Shown here: piece after piece, positions 27,642 through 37,663 of the stretch
How the letters are laid out: the number at the start of each line of letters is the position of its first letter
Numbering within the stretch: position 1 is the first letter of the stretch
Assembly: GCA_017304685.1 (NCBI GenBank)
Contig: JAFKLR010000005.1
Span: 1 to 64,000 of the forward strand
Direction of reading: 5' to 3'
Length of the DNA stretch: 64,000 bases
Source: Sphingobacteriia bacterium
Lineage (GTDB): Bacteria; Pseudomonadota; Alphaproteobacteria; Rickettsiales; 33-17
Notes under the pieces: model-generated
The model's database searches: none
What the model was told of the DNA's origin: nothing
Seen by the model: only the letters and a program-made list of their open reading frames with translations
Position numbers and translations under genes: made by a program

Positions 27642-28259
27642 TTAGCTTGAGTAGTACTCAATTACTAAATGTGGTTCCATTTTAATTGGATATGGAATGT
27701 CAGTTAATTTTGGAATAAATACATATTTCCCATGGAGAGCTTTAGGATCCACTTCTAAATATGAAGGTACATCACGTTCCATTTTTTGTATTGCTTCAAG
27801 AACATGCACGTTTTCACGATATGATTCAAGAACTTCAATAACATCACCTGGTTTAATTAAATAACTTGGTATATTCACCACTTTACCATTAACTTTAATA
27901 TGTTTATGAGAAACCATCTGACGAGCAGCAAAAATTGTTGCAGCAAAGTTTAAACGATAAACTACTGTATCTAATCTTCTTTCGAGAAGACCAACTAAGT
28001 TATCTGAGTTGTTGCCTCTTAATCTTACAGCTTCCTTATAATAAGCTTCAAATTGCTTTTCAGTAATTCTTCCATAGTAACCTTTAAGCAATTGTTTAGC
28101 TTTTAACTGAACACCATGATCAGAAAGCTTTGTTGATGAATTCGGACCGTGTTGGCCTGGCTTATAGTTTTTTCTTAAAACTGGGCTTTTTGCAGAACCC
28201 CAAAGGTTTTGACCATAACGACGGCTAATTTTGTGTTTTGATTGTAATATCTTTGTCAC
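27642..28259 (-). CDS. rpsD: 30S ribosomal protein S4
   Basis: S4 nucleates assembly of the 30S body. The 205-residue product starts [20 protein letters not shown] and has the S4 RNA-binding domain ([20 protein letters not shown] ... [20 protein letters not shown]). Alphaproteobacteria typically carry rpsD as a lone transcription unit, as here. It has its own promoter (28306-28334) and a strong terminator, so expression is independent of its neighbours. Confidence 0.98.
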   Translation of the reverse strand: MTKILQSKHKISRRYGQNLWGSAKSPVLRKNYKPGQHGPNSSTKLSDHGVQLKAKQLLKGYYGRITEKQFEAYYKEAVRLRGNNSDNLVGLLERRLDTVVYRLNFAATIFAARQMVSHKHIKVNGKVVNIPSYLIKPGDVIEVLESYRENVHVLEAIQKMERDVPSYLEVDPKALHGKYVFIPKLTDIPYPIKMEPHLVIEYYSS

Positions 28260-28305
28260 TGAATTAAACCACTAATAAATAGAGTTGATAATAAATAATG
28301 CCCTA

Positions 28306-28334
28306 TATTTACCTAAATGTGATAGGAATGTCAA
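28306..28334 (-). promoter_or_regulatory. Promoter of rpsD
   Basis: On the minus strand a consensus -35 TTGACA (28329-28334) and TAAATA (28306-28311) are separated by 17 bp, about 45 bp upstream of rpsD. The perfect -35 box is rare in this AT-rich sequence. Confidence 0.55.
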
Positions 28335-28363
28335 TAATAAATTATTTATATTGATTTTAGCCG

Positions 28364-29068
28364 TTAATTATCCTTTGATAGTGTCCTTATTATACCCCTA
28401 AGGGTTCTAACTTCCTGTTTTGAAAAGATATTTCTATTAAACATGTTCCTAATATTTATCATCATTCGTGGCTTTTTGCTGGGTTCCTGGAAAAAATTCT
28501 TTCTTGTTAATTCATCTTCAAGATGCTGAAGCATTTCACTAACTTCAGTTTGAGTGGCTATCTCCCCATCAATTTCATGTTTTAACTTGTAAGTATCAAT
28601 ATTTATTTGACTAATTTCGTAGCATATAACTGCTACAGCTTGCGCTAGATTCATAGATTTACACTTTTCTTTAGTATCAATCGTTAAAACCGCAGAACAT
28701 AAACTTAATTCTTCGTTATTTAACCCCACTCTTTCGCAACCAAAAATTATTACCACTTTTTTAAAACCTAATAATTTATTTAAATACCTTGGCGTATATA
28801 TTGGTTTAGAAAAATCACTTAAATCTCTACCCATAGTGCCAATTACATAATCAGCATCGCTAATAGCTTCTTTAAGATCAGTGTATATTTTAGCATTTTC
28901 AATAATATAACTTCCGCAAGTTGCCATGTAACTAGCTGTTTCATTTGGCCAACCGTCACGTGGGTTTACAATTCTCAACTCTTCTATACCAAAATTAGCC
29001 ATTACTCTTGCAGCAGCACCTATATTTTCACCCATCTGCGGCTTATCTAATACAATTATAAATTCCAT
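28364..29068 (-). CDS. trmJ: tRNA/rRNA methyltransferase, TrmJ type (SPOUT family)
   Basis: TrmJ 2'-O-methylates position 32 of certain tRNAs. The 234-residue protein has the SpoU/TrmH knot motifs: MGENIGAAARVMANFG near the N-terminus, VIIFGCERVGLNNEEL in the middle and the C-terminal MNLAQAVAVICYEI. The short helical extension at the C-terminus is usual for TrmJ. Its start codon overlaps the stop codon of tsaB by 1 bp, so both are likely translated from one message. Other SPOUT methyltransferases of this size are possible but less likely. Confidence 0.88.
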   Translation of the reverse strand: MEFIIVLDKPQMGENIGAAARVMANFGIEELRIVNPRDGWPNETASYMATCGSYIIENAKIYTDLKEAISDADYVIGTMGRDLSDFSKPIYTPRYLNKLLGFKKVVIIFGCERVGLNNEELSLCSAVLTIDTKEKCKSMNLAQAVAVICYEISQINIDTYKLKHEIDGEIATQTEVSEMLQHLEDELTRKNFFQEPSKKPRMMINIRNMFNRNIFSKQEVRTLRGIIRTLSKDN

Positions 29069-29715
29069 TATTTTTTCTTAGATAAGGTTACATCAGGCTC
29101 TCTAATGTATAGAGGCACACATGGATAAGGTTTTAAAACTTTTTTACCAATTAAAAGCAAGGCTTTAGCTACGTCTTCTGCAGTAGTCACTTTATTGTTC
29201 AAATTATCATATTGTCCTTTAACTAATAAAGATCCACTTCCACAGAGAAATACATTTTCATTGTTTATATAATCTGCAAACTCTTCTATTTTAAGCATTT
29301 CTGGTTCTTTTATAGATTTTAATTCATTAGAATATAATTCTGTATAAATGTATCCTCTTGAGGCATCAAGTATAACTGCAACCGGTTTTATAGTATTCTT
29401 ATCTAAACTTCCTGCCAGCGCAGCTTGAAGATTTGTTATCCCAATAAGGGGAATATTTTTAGCAATATTCACTCCAACACAACCTGCAACACCAATTCTT
29501 ATGCCTGTAAAACTACCAGGGCCTACCGCAACACCTATAGCTTCTATATTATCGTAAGTTAGCTTATTGCTTTCTAAAATTGTATTTAACAAAGTAAATA
29601 ACATCTTTGATTGCTGTGAAGGCGTTTCATCAATTATAAAATCTATAATTTCATTACCATGAATCAAAGCAACTGAACATGAACTATTGGCAGTTTCTAC
29701 TGCTAATCTATACAT
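29068..29715 (-). CDS. tsaB: tRNA threonylcarbamoyladenosine biosynthesis protein TsaB
   Basis: TsaB is the inactive partner of TsaD in making t6A37 on ANN-decoding tRNAs. The 215-residue protein has the ASKHA-fold opening YRLAVETANSSCSVAL and the diagnostic AIGVAVGPGSFTGIRIGVAG. It lacks the metal-binding histidines of TsaD, as expected for TsaB. It overlaps trmJ by 1 bp and lies 44 bp downstream of the cobS-like gene, so tRNA-modification genes are grouped here. Confidence 0.93.
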   Translation of the reverse strand: MYRLAVETANSSCSVALIHGNEIIDFIIDETPSQQSKMLFTLLNTILESNKLTYDNIEAIGVAVGPGSFTGIRIGVAGCVGVNIAKNIPLIGITNLQAALAGSLDKNTIKPVAVILDASRGYIYTELYSNELKSIKEPEMLKIEEFADYINNENVFLCGSGSLLVKGQYDNLNNKVTTAEDVAKALLLIGKKVLKPYPCVPLYIREPDVTLSKKK

Positions 29716-29759
29716 TTAATTATCCATTGTTAATTTTGGATGTATATTGCCTGAAAAAT

Positions 29760-30728
29760 TTAATTTGTAAATAATTCTTCTACGAAAATACGTTGATAAA
29801 ATTCTGCTACTAAACCTTTTTCATCTGGTAGTAATTTATTTGTATAAGTATATATAAGAGCTTTTTTTATACTACCGAATATTAAAATATTCTCAGCCCA
29901 GTTAATCAAAGTTCTAGGAGTTAGTACAGTAGTTATCTCTCCTCCTGCAAAACCTTTTCTAACTAAGTTTGCAATATTTATCATATTTCTTACATTATTT
30001 AGACCGATTAAACTTTCTAATTCAGGCACTTTACTTGTAACTATTTTTTCTTCTACTTCAGGAGAAATATAGTCAAGGCTTACTACAATATGCCATCTAT
30101 CAATTTGAGCTTGGTTAAGTTGATTGGTACCTGCATAAATGCCAATAAAATCTCCTGAACCTAGTGTATTAGCAGTTGCAAATATACGAAAATTTGGATG
30201 AGGTTCAATTACTTGATTTTCATCAATTAAAACTAATTTGCCCTCGTTTTCTAAAAGTCTTTGTAAGATAAATAAAAATTCTGGTCTTGCAGCATCATAT
30301 TCATCTAGTACTAATGCTATACCATTTTTCACAGCCCAAGGAAGGATTCCTTCTTTAAATTCTGTAATTTGTTTATTATCTTTTATAATGATATAATCTC
30401 TACCAATAAAATCGGTACGTGTTAGATTACCGTCTAAATTTACTCTAATACAAGGCCAATTAAGTCTTGCAGCTACCTGTTCAATATGAGTTGACTTACC
30501 AGTACCATGTAAACCTTGAATTAAAACATTTTTTTTGTAGGAAAAACCAGCTAAAATTGCCAGAGTTGTTTCTTCATTAAAAACATACGTCGGATCTATT
30601 TTAGGTATATATGAGTTATCATCTTTTAAAATAGCAACTTCAATATTAGTTTCTAAATTAAATAACTCTTTAACATTTTTTGTCGTTTCAACTTCTGCAA
30701 CAATTTGTTTTTTATGAAAAATTTTCAT
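29760..30728 (-). CDS. cobS: CobS-type AAA+ ATPase (MoxR-related)
   Basis: CobS is the AAA+ subunit that, with CobT, powers cobalt insertion in aerobic cobalamin synthesis. The 322-residue protein closely resembles it: FNEETTLAILAGFSYKKNVL, Walker A GLHGTGKSTHIEQVAARLNW, FKEGILPWAVKNGIALVLDE with Walker B, and FRIFATANTLGSGD (sensor 1). No cobT, cobN or other cobalamin gene is in the window, so the real substrate may be another metalloprotein or complex. Alphaproteobacterial endosymbionts are known to keep CobS-like ATPases without the pathway; the role here is unknown. Confidence 0.85.
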   Translation of the reverse strand: MKIFHKKQIVAEVETTKNVKELFNLETNIEVAILKDDNSYIPKIDPTYVFNEETTLAILAGFSYKKNVLIQGLHGTGKSTHIEQVAARLNWPCIRVNLDGNLTRTDFIGRDYIIIKDNKQITEFKEGILPWAVKNGIALVLDEYDAARPEFLFILQRLLENEGKLVLIDENQVIEPHPNFRIFATANTLGSGDFIGIYAGTNQLNQAQIDRWHIVVSLDYISPEVEEKIVTSKVPELESLIGLNNVRNMINIANLVRKGFAGGEITTVLTPRTLINWAENILIFGSIKKALIYTYTNKLLPDEKGLVAEFYQRIFVEELFTN

Positions 30729-30843
30729 CTTTAACCTATTAATTCCCTTTTTTATTTATAAAATTCAGTTATATAAAATACAAGAGATATTTAAATTTTT
30801 AAAAATTTATCTGTAATTTATTAAATTTATATTAGTTACCTAT

Positions 30844-31980
30844 ATGTTACATAATTTTAGAATTCAATTAGATAAACCAGATATTTTGCCTGAAATAATA
30901 AACATTGCCCCAAATTTAGAAACTAGGGTAAAAGCAATAGAAATATTTAGTAAACAATTAAAAGCTTTTAACGGAATTGATGAAATAAGTAATGAACTAC
31001 AATTCATTCAAACTTTAGAATTAAATATATTTGAAGCAATTGAAATTTTACAAGAAATGGAAAAATCTTCAAATATTTCTTTAAAAAATTTCTTTCAAAC
31101 TCTAGCAAAGTTTAGTTTAGTTCACCCTGAATATAATTATATTATTTATAAAGACGAATATTTAGAAAATCTTGTAAAAATTTCTGCATTTATTAATGGC
31201 TTGTTATTAGCTACCTATAATTTTCAAGGGGATAAGGCGCAAAAAGAAGCTGTCAAAAATAGCGTGAGTTTAATTATTGAAAATTACTTAGATCAACATT
31301 TTGAAAAGAATATATTCATACCTTTTAACACTGCTTATTTAATTTCACGTATATTTCCTAATAAGTCATTTAATATTACTTATGAGTATTTAAAAGAAAA
31401 AAGTCTTGATATAAAAATCTTATATTTTCCTTCTATGTTAGGATTTTATTTAGGTTTAAGATTAGAAAGCATGCGTAATGAATTTAAAAAAAATTTAAAC
31501 GCCATTTATGAATTTTGTAGAACTCCTTTATACGATAATAATCACTACTCTAGAAAAATGTTTTGCATAACTACTTTATTAGATAATGCAAAATTTAGTA
31601 AAGTTTTAAATAAGATAAGAAAATTTTTAGAAGGTAATTTCAAAGTAAAATACCAAGAAAAATACGCTAATTATACATTTGATGTTATTAGTAATAATAT
31701 ATTTGAAATTATTACTCTAAGTAGAATGGAAAACGAGGAAATTAGCACATTAATAACATTATTTGATTCAAAAATTAAAGATCAAGAGAAATTTTTAAAT
31801 ATTACTACAAGCTTGGAAAGGAAGAATTTAAATAATGATTACCCTCTTCTATCATTTATGCATAAAGATATACAAGAGTACTGTAATTGTTATTTTCAAA
31901 ATAAGAGATCATTTCGATCTAGTAATGAGTCAATAAATCTTACATCATCTATTGACTCTCAACTTACTTCAATTAAATAA
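30844..31980 (+). CDS. Hypothetical protein, 378 aa
   Basis: I do not recognise a family. The product (MLHNFRIQLDKPDILPEIIN...) is a soluble, mostly alpha-helical protein rich in Leu, Ile, Asn and Lys, with no signal peptide or membrane helix. The pattern of amphipathic helices (FEAIEILQEMEKSSNISLKN, FFQTLAKFSL) could suggest a helical-repeat scaffold, but no repeat is regular enough to name. The C-terminal 30 residues are Ser-rich (SSNESINLTSSIDSQLTS). It is divergent from cobS and convergent with ppdK, with only 4 bp between the stop codons. Confidence 0.7.
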   Translation: MLHNFRIQLDKPDILPEIINIAPNLETRVKAIEIFSKQLKAFNGIDEISNELQFIQTLELNIFEAIEILQEMEKSSNISLKNFFQTLAKFSLVHPEYNYIIYKDEYLENLVKISAFINGLLLATYNFQGDKAQKEAVKNSVSLIIENYLDQHFEKNIFIPFNTAYLISRIFPNKSFNITYEYLKEKSLDIKILYFPSMLGFYLGLRLESMRNEFKKNLNAIYEFCRTPLYDNNHYSRKMFCITTLLDNAKFSKVLNKIRKFLEGNFKVKYQEKYANYTFDVISNNIFEIITLSRMENEEISTLITLFDSKIKDQEKFLNITTSLERKNLNNDYPLLSFMHKDIQEYCNCYFQNKRSFRSSNESINLTSSIDSQLTSIK

Positions 31981-31984
31981 TTTT

Positions 31985-34642
31985 TTAATTTAATACTTTT
32001 GCTTGTGCAGCTGCAAGACGTGCAATTGGTACTCTAAATGGTGAACAAGAAACATAATTTAAACCAATCTTATGGCAAAATTTAATAGCATCAGGGTTGC
32101 CACCATGTTCTCCGCAAATTCCAAGTTTTAAATCTTTTCTAGTTTTTTTACCACGCTCGCTTGCTATTTGCATTAGCTCACCAACTCCTTCTTCATCAAG
32201 ACTTGCAAATGGATCATTAGTAAAAATCCCTACATCTTTGTAGCAACCTATAAAGGAGGAAGAATCATCACGTGACATTCCAAGTGTTGTTTGAGTTAAG
32301 TCGTTTGTACCAAAACTAAAGAATTCTGCATATTCAGCAATTTCATGAGCTTTTAAAGCTGCTCTTGGAAGTTCAATCATTGTACCTACTAAATACGGCA
32401 ACTCAGTTTTTGCTTCTACAAAAATTCTTTTTATTGTTTTATCAATTAATTCTTTTATTATTTCTATTTCTTTTTTACTCATAACAAGCGGCACCATGAT
32501 TTCTGGATAAACTTTTACGCCTTCCATACTCATCTCTATAGCAGCCCTTATGATAGCTTCAACTTGCATTTCATATATTTCAGGATAAGAAATAGCAAGT
32601 CTACATCCTCTATGACCAAGCATTGGATTAGCTTCATGCAAATGACTTGTTCTTAATTTAACTTGATGCACACTTAAACCGGCATAGCTTGCTATTTCTT
32701 CAAATTCTTCTTCTTTATGAGGTAAAAATTCATGTAAAGGTGGATCAAGTAACCTAATGGTTACCGGATAACCGTCCATTATCTTAAATATTTGTATAAA
32801 ATCTTCTTTTTGCATCGGTAATAACTTTGCTAAGGCTTTTTTTCTACCTTCACTTGAATCTGAAAGTATCATTTCACGAATAGCTATAATACGATTTGGC
32901 TCAAAAAACATATGCTCAGTACGACAAAGACCAATCCCTTCTGCGCCAAATTCACGAGCAGTTTTTACATCTTGTGGAGTTTCAGCATTTGTTCTAACCT
33001 TTAATGACCTTATTTCGTCAGCCCATAACATAATTTTTTTAAAATCTTCTGATAAATCAGGTTTCACAGTTGGAACTTCACCAATAATTACTTCACCGCT
33101 ACTACCGTTAATAGTAATAACCTCACCTTCTTTTACTATTAAATCACCTGCGCGAAACATTCTATTTTTATAATCTATATTAATATTTGATGCACCACAT
33201 ACGCATGGTTTACCCATACCTCGAGCTACTACTGCTGCATGCGATGTCATGCCTCCACGTGAAGTTAAAATTCCTTGCGCTACAATCATTCCGTGAATAT
33301 CTTCAGGGCTTGTTTCGGTACGAACTAAAATAACTTTTAACCCATTCGCCGAAAATCTCTCAGCATCTTCTGCTGAAAATACTACTTTACCAGAAGCTGC
33401 TCCTGGTGATGCTGGAAGTCCTTTATCAATAAGTTTATATTTTGCATTAGGATCAAGTGTCGGATGAAGTAATTGATCTAATGAATTTGGATTCACTCTA
33501 GTAATAGCAACTTCCTTTGTAATCAAACCTTCACTTACTAAATCAACGGCAATTTTCATACTTGCTTTTGCACTTCTTTTTCCAGAACGAGTTTGCAATA
33601 TCCATAATTTACCATTTTGAACAGTAAATTCTATATCTTGCATATCTTGATAGTGATTTTCTAATTTTTTATATAATTCACATAATTCATCAAATACAAC
33701 TGGCATCGTCTCTTCCATAGAAGGAAGGGTAGAATTATTTAATTTCTTTCCATGAACAGTTATTTGTTGAGGAGTTCTAATACCTGCTACTACATCTTCA
33801 CCTTGAGCATTAATTAAATATTCACCATATAAATATTTATCACCAGTAGAAGGATCTCTTGTAAAACATACTCCAGTAGCTGAGGTTTCTCCCATGTTAC
33901 CAAACACCATAGCTTGTATATTAACTGCTGTTCCCCAAGCTTCAGGAATATCATGCATTTTGCGATAAACGATTGCTCGTGAATTCATCCAGGAAGCAAA
34001 CACAGCATAAATCGCTCCCCATAATTGCTCTTCAACTGAATTTGGAAATGGCTTACCTGTAGTATCAAGAACTAATTTTTTATATTGTTTTACTAAATCT
34101 TTTAAATCATCAGCATCTAATTCTGTATCTTCGTGAACACCTTTATCTAATTTTTTAAGTTCAAGTATATCTTCAAAACTACTTGCATGAACATCTAAAA
34201 CAACATCCGAATACATTTGAATAAACCTACGATAACTATCATAAGCAAAACGAATATTATTAGTATTGTTTGCAATAGCTTCGACTGTTTCATCATTTAA
34301 GCCAAGGTTTAAAATAGTATCCATCATACCAGGCATTGAAGCTCTAGCTCCTGAACGTACTGACACTAGTAGAGGATTTTTGGTATCTCCAAATTTATGT
34401 CCAATAATATTTTCAATATATTGTATACCAGCTTTGACTTGATCCGTTAAAGAAATAGGTATTTGCTTGTTATTTTTATAATAATGCACGCATACATCAG
34501 TAGTAATAGTAAACCCTGGTGGTACCGGCAATCCAATTTTACACATTTCAGCTAAGTTAGCGCCTTTACCTCCTAAGAGATCGCGCATCTTTGATTCTCC
34601 TTCAGCTTTACCATCACCAAATGTATAAACGTACTTCTCCAT
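31985..34642 (-). CDS. ppdK: Pyruvate, phosphate dikinase
   Basis: PPDK interconverts pyruvate, ATP and Pi with phosphoenolpyruvate, AMP and PPi. The 885-residue protein has the nucleotide-binding domain (LLGGKGANLAEMCKIGLPVP), the swivelling phospho-His domain (GGMTSHAAVVARGMGKPCVC, with the phosphorylated His) and the PEP-binding barrel ending at GICGEHGGNPD with the catalytic Cys. Length is standard. It comes 3 bp after glyS and may end the galU-udg-sppA-glyQ-glyS-ppdK run. In an organism with limited glycolysis it probably supplies PEP, possibly for aroA; that link is inference. Confidence 0.98.
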   Translation of the reverse strand: MEKYVYTFGDGKAEGESKMRDLLGGKGANLAEMCKIGLPVPPGFTITTDVCVHYYKNNKQIPISLTDQVKAGIQYIENIIGHKFGDTKNPLLVSVRSGARASMPGMMDTILNLGLNDETVEAIANNTNNIRFAYDSYRRFIQMYSDVVLDVHASSFEDILELKKLDKGVHEDTELDADDLKDLVKQYKKLVLDTTGKPFPNSVEEQLWGAIYAVFASWMNSRAIVYRKMHDIPEAWGTAVNIQAMVFGNMGETSATGVCFTRDPSTGDKYLYGEYLINAQGEDVVAGIRTPQQITVHGKKLNNSTLPSMEETMPVVFDELCELYKKLENHYQDMQDIEFTVQNGKLWILQTRSGKRSAKASMKIAVDLVSEGLITKEVAITRVNPNSLDQLLHPTLDPNAKYKLIDKGLPASPGAASGKVVFSAEDAERFSANGLKVILVRTETSPEDIHGMIVAQGILTSRGGMTSHAAVVARGMGKPCVCGASNINIDYKNRMFRAGDLIVKEGEVITINGSSGEVIIGEVPTVKPDLSEDFKKIMLWADEIRSLKVRTNAETPQDVKTAREFGAEGIGLCRTEHMFFEPNRIIAIREMILSDSSEGRKKALAKLLPMQKEDFIQIFKIMDGYPVTIRLLDPPLHEFLPHKEEEFEEIASYAGLSVHQVKLRTSHLHEANPMLGHRGCRLAISYPEIYEMQVEAIIRAAIEMSMEGVKVYPEIMVPLVMSKKEIEIIKELIDKTIKRIFVEAKTELPYLVGTMIELPRAALKAHEIAEYAEFFSFGTNDLTQTTLGMSRDDSSSFIGCYKDVGIFTNDPFASLDEEGVGELMQIASERGKKTRKDLKLGICGEHGGNPDAIKFCHKIGLNYVSCSPFRVPIARLAAAQAKVLN

Positions 34643-34645
34643 GTT

Positions 34646-36736
34646 CTAATTCCTAAAATTTAACATTGAAAAATTAGCTAATCCTTTCGTTAGTTCTTGA
34701 ATATTTTGTAATAAGGCTAATCTATTTTTTCTAATCTCTGGCCTTTCATCATTAACTATAACGTTATCAAAAAATTGATTTATTGGATTAACTAACACAC
34801 TAATTACTTCAAAAAGTTTTTCATATTTTTGATACTTTAAATATTTGAGCGCATCATTTTTTATATCATTTATTAGTTCAAATAAATCACTCTCAAAAGT
34901 ATTTTCAAATAATTTTTCATTTACTTTTAATGAATGTTTATCATCTTCATTTGCATATAAAATACTTTCCACCCTATTTAATGCTATTAATATTTGTTGC
35001 TTACTTCCATCTGCAAGTAATTTTTCTAGTAAAACTATTTTATTATTGATTGTAGCAAGATTATCACTATCTGTTAAAGCCATAACTGCATCAAATACAT
35101 CCTGCCTTATTCCTTGCAATTTTTTATAATATTTAAATCTTTCAAAGATAAATTCTATAATTTCCTCAACTACACGACGATGTTTTTTAACAACATTTTC
35201 TTTCACTTCATTATTTTTAAAATAATGTGAAGGGTATAATGTAAAAGAAGTATCGAGCACTATCTTTAGTGGTATTTGAATATTATGTTGTATAATTATT
35301 CTAATTATCCCTAAAGCTGCTCTTCTTAAAGCATATGGATCTTTTGAACTGGTAGGAATTTCATCAATACTAAAAAAACCTACTATATTATCTATTTTAT
35401 CTGCAAGTGATACTGTGATTGCTTCTGGAATTTCAGGGAGTTGTGATTCAGGACCAAGAGGAAGATAATGGGTTTGAATAGCTTCATATACTTCTTTATC
35501 ATATCCTTCTAATTCAGCATAAATTTTTCCCATTAAACCCTGAAGTTCTGGAAATTCTTGAACTATATAGGTCATTAAATCAGCTTTAGCAAGATTTGCA
35601 GCTTTTTCAACTTTTTCCAGATTTGCAAATGGCACCCACATAGCAATAAACAATGCTAACTTAGATAATCTTTCCACTTTTTCTTGCATATTACCAAGTT
35701 TAGCATGAAAAGTTATTCTACTAAGTTTAGGTATATTATTTAGTAATTTATTCTTTATATCTTGTTCAAAAAAGAATTGAGCATCTGAAAGGCGAGCTGC
35801 TAAAACTTTTTCATTACCTTGTATAATTGTTTTACTAGCTTTCTGATCAGAATTTGCAACTGCAATAAAGTAATTACTCAAATCTCCATTTTTTTTATAA
35901 AGAGGAAAATATCTTTGATGAGTTTTCATTGTAATAGTAAGTATAGGTTCAGGTACGTTTAAAAATTCGCTTTTAAATTTTCCAAGTAATACACTTGGCC
36001 ATTCCACAAGCCCTGCAACTTCTTCTAATAATTTATTATCGCTTTTACAAACTAAATTATTTTCTTCTGCTATTTTTAAAATTTCTGATTCAATATATTT
36101 TAATTTTTCTTCAAAATCTAATATTACGAAGCGTTTTTTAAGATTTTCACTATAATCTACAAAATATCTAACTTCAAACCACCCATCACTTAAAAATCTA
36201 TGCCCAATTGACTGTCGATTTGCTTTAATGTTTTCAAAATTCACTGGTAAAATTTTACCATCATAAAGACATAGTATATTTCTAATAGGCCTTACCCAAG
36301 ATTTTGAATTGTTACTCCAGCGCATTGATTTTGGCCAGGTAAAGTTTAATAAAATATCATTTATAAGATTAGTTAAAACTTCTAATATTTGTTGTGAACT
36401 TATTTTATTAACTAAAAAATAAAATTCACCTTTCTCGGTTTGCCTTTTTTCTAAATCACTTATTTCTTTATTATATTTACGAGCAAAACCTTCAACAGCT
36501 TGAACAAGCGCATCTGTTTTTGGACCTTTAACTTCTAAATTTGCATTTGAAGAAACTTCAATTTTTTCTGCAAACAAAACTAATCTTCTGGTTGACACAA
36601 AACTTTGAATTTTTGTAGCACTTAGATTATTTTTTGTTAGCCCTTCAGTAAAAACTTTTTTTAATTGCTCACGAGCATTTAATTGCATTCTTGAAGGTAT
36701 TTCTTCAGATAATATTTCTAAAAGAAGCTCAGCCAT
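34646..36736 (-). CDS. glyS: Glycyl-tRNA synthetase beta subunit
   Basis: GlyS provides tRNA binding in the alpha2beta2 bacterial glycyl-tRNA synthetase. The 696-residue protein begins MAELLLEILSEEIPSRMQ and carries the HD-like core and DALRD-like anticodon domain (DPYALRRAALGIIRI; MALTDSDNLATINNKI). Length matches the family. It follows glyQ by 45 bp and precedes ppdK by 3 bp, so subunits are made from one message. Confidence 0.98.
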   Translation of the reverse strand: MAELLLEILSEEIPSRMQLNAREQLKKVFTEGLTKNNLSATKIQSFVSTRRLVLFAEKIEVSSNANLEVKGPKTDALVQAVEGFARKYNKEISDLEKRQTEKGEFYFLVNKISSQQILEVLTNLINDILLNFTWPKSMRWSNNSKSWVRPIRNILCLYDGKILPVNFENIKANRQSIGHRFLSDGWFEVRYFVDYSENLKKRFVILDFEEKLKYIESEILKIAEENNLVCKSDNKLLEEVAGLVEWPSVLLGKFKSEFLNVPEPILTITMKTHQRYFPLYKKNGDLSNYFIAVANSDQKASKTIIQGNEKVLAARLSDAQFFFEQDIKNKLLNNIPKLSRITFHAKLGNMQEKVERLSKLALFIAMWVPFANLEKVEKAANLAKADLMTYIVQEFPELQGLMGKIYAELEGYDKEVYEAIQTHYLPLGPESQLPEIPEAITVSLADKIDNIVGFFSIDEIPTSSKDPYALRRAALGIIRIIIQHNIQIPLKIVLDTSFTLYPSHYFKNNEVKENVVKKHRRVVEEIIEFIFERFKYYKKLQGIRQDVFDAVMALTDSDNLATINNKIVLLEKLLADGSKQQILIALNRVESILYANEDDKHSLKVNEKLFENTFESDLFELINDIKNDALKYLKYQKYEKLFEVISVLVNPINQFFDNVIVNDERPEIRKNRLALLQNIQELTKGLANFSMLNFRN

Positions 36737-36781
36737 GTTGTAACCTAAAAATCCCTATTAAAGAGTAAATCTTTTTATAAT

Positions 36782-37660
36782 TTAATTTGCATTATTTAAA
36801 TAAGTTTCTATACATTTTTTTGCAAGTGCACGTACCCGAGCAATATAGCTTGCTCTATCGCTAACACTTATTACCCCTCTTGCATCTAAGACATTAAAAT
36901 AATTACTAGCCTTAATACATTGTTCATAAGCAGGTAGCGCAAGCTTTAAATCAATTAACTTTTCACACTCCTGTTCAGAATCTTTGAAATGATTTTTTAA
37001 TATGTCAGTGTTAGCATAATCTAAACAAAATGCCGTCATTTCTTTTTCGTTACGCTTATACAAATCACCATAAGTATATGCATCTTGGGGATCTTTTGGA
37101 TTATTAAATTTTAAATCGTACACATTTTCTTTATTCTGTAAGTACATTGCAATACGTTCGAGACCATATGTTAATTCTCCTGTAATAGGATCACACTCAA
37201 TTCCACCTATTTGCTGCATATAAGTAAATTGCGATATTTCCATGCCGTCACACCACACTTCCCAACCTAGTCCCCATGCTCCTAAAGTTGGACTTTCCCA
37301 ATCGTCCTCTACAAACCGAATATCATGTTCTTTAGGATCGATACCTATTGTTCTCAAACTATCGAGATATAATTCAACAATATTTTCAGGTGAAGGCTTA
37401 AGAATAACCTGATATTGATGAAACTTATACAATCTATTTGGATTTTCACCATATCTTCCATCAGTTGGCCTTCTAGATGGCTGCACATAGGCTGCTTTTA
37501 CAGGTCTTGGACCTATTCCCATTAAAGGTGTAGCAGGATGAAAAGTGCCAGCCCCCATTTCCATATCATAAGGTTCTAAAATGACACACCCTAAATTTTG
37601 CCAATAATCGTGGAGAGATAAAATTAAATCTTGAAATGACTCTGAAGCATTATAGCGCAT
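36782..37660 (-). CDS. glyQ: Glycyl-tRNA synthetase alpha subunit
   Basis: GlyQ holds the class II aminoacylation site. The 292-residue protein has [60 protein letters not shown] and [10 protein letters not shown], all textbook GlyQ motifs. It starts 3 bp after the sppA-like gene and is followed by glyS. Nothing is odd about it. Confidence 0.99.
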   Translation of the reverse strand: MRYNASESFQDLILSLHDYWQNLGCVILEPYDMEMGAGTFHPATPLMGIGPRPVKAAYVQPSRRPTDGRYGENPNRLYKFHQYQVILKPSPENIVELYLDSLRTIGIDPKEHDIRFVEDDWESPTLGAWGLGWEVWCDGMEISQFTYMQQIGGIECDPITGELTYGLERIAMYLQNKENVYDLKFNNPKDPQDAYTYGDLYKRNEKEMTAFCLDYANTDILKNHFKDSEQECEKLIDLKLALPAYEQCIKASNYFNVLDARGVISVSDRASYIARVRALAKKCIETYLNNAN

Positions 37661-37663
37661 GAC

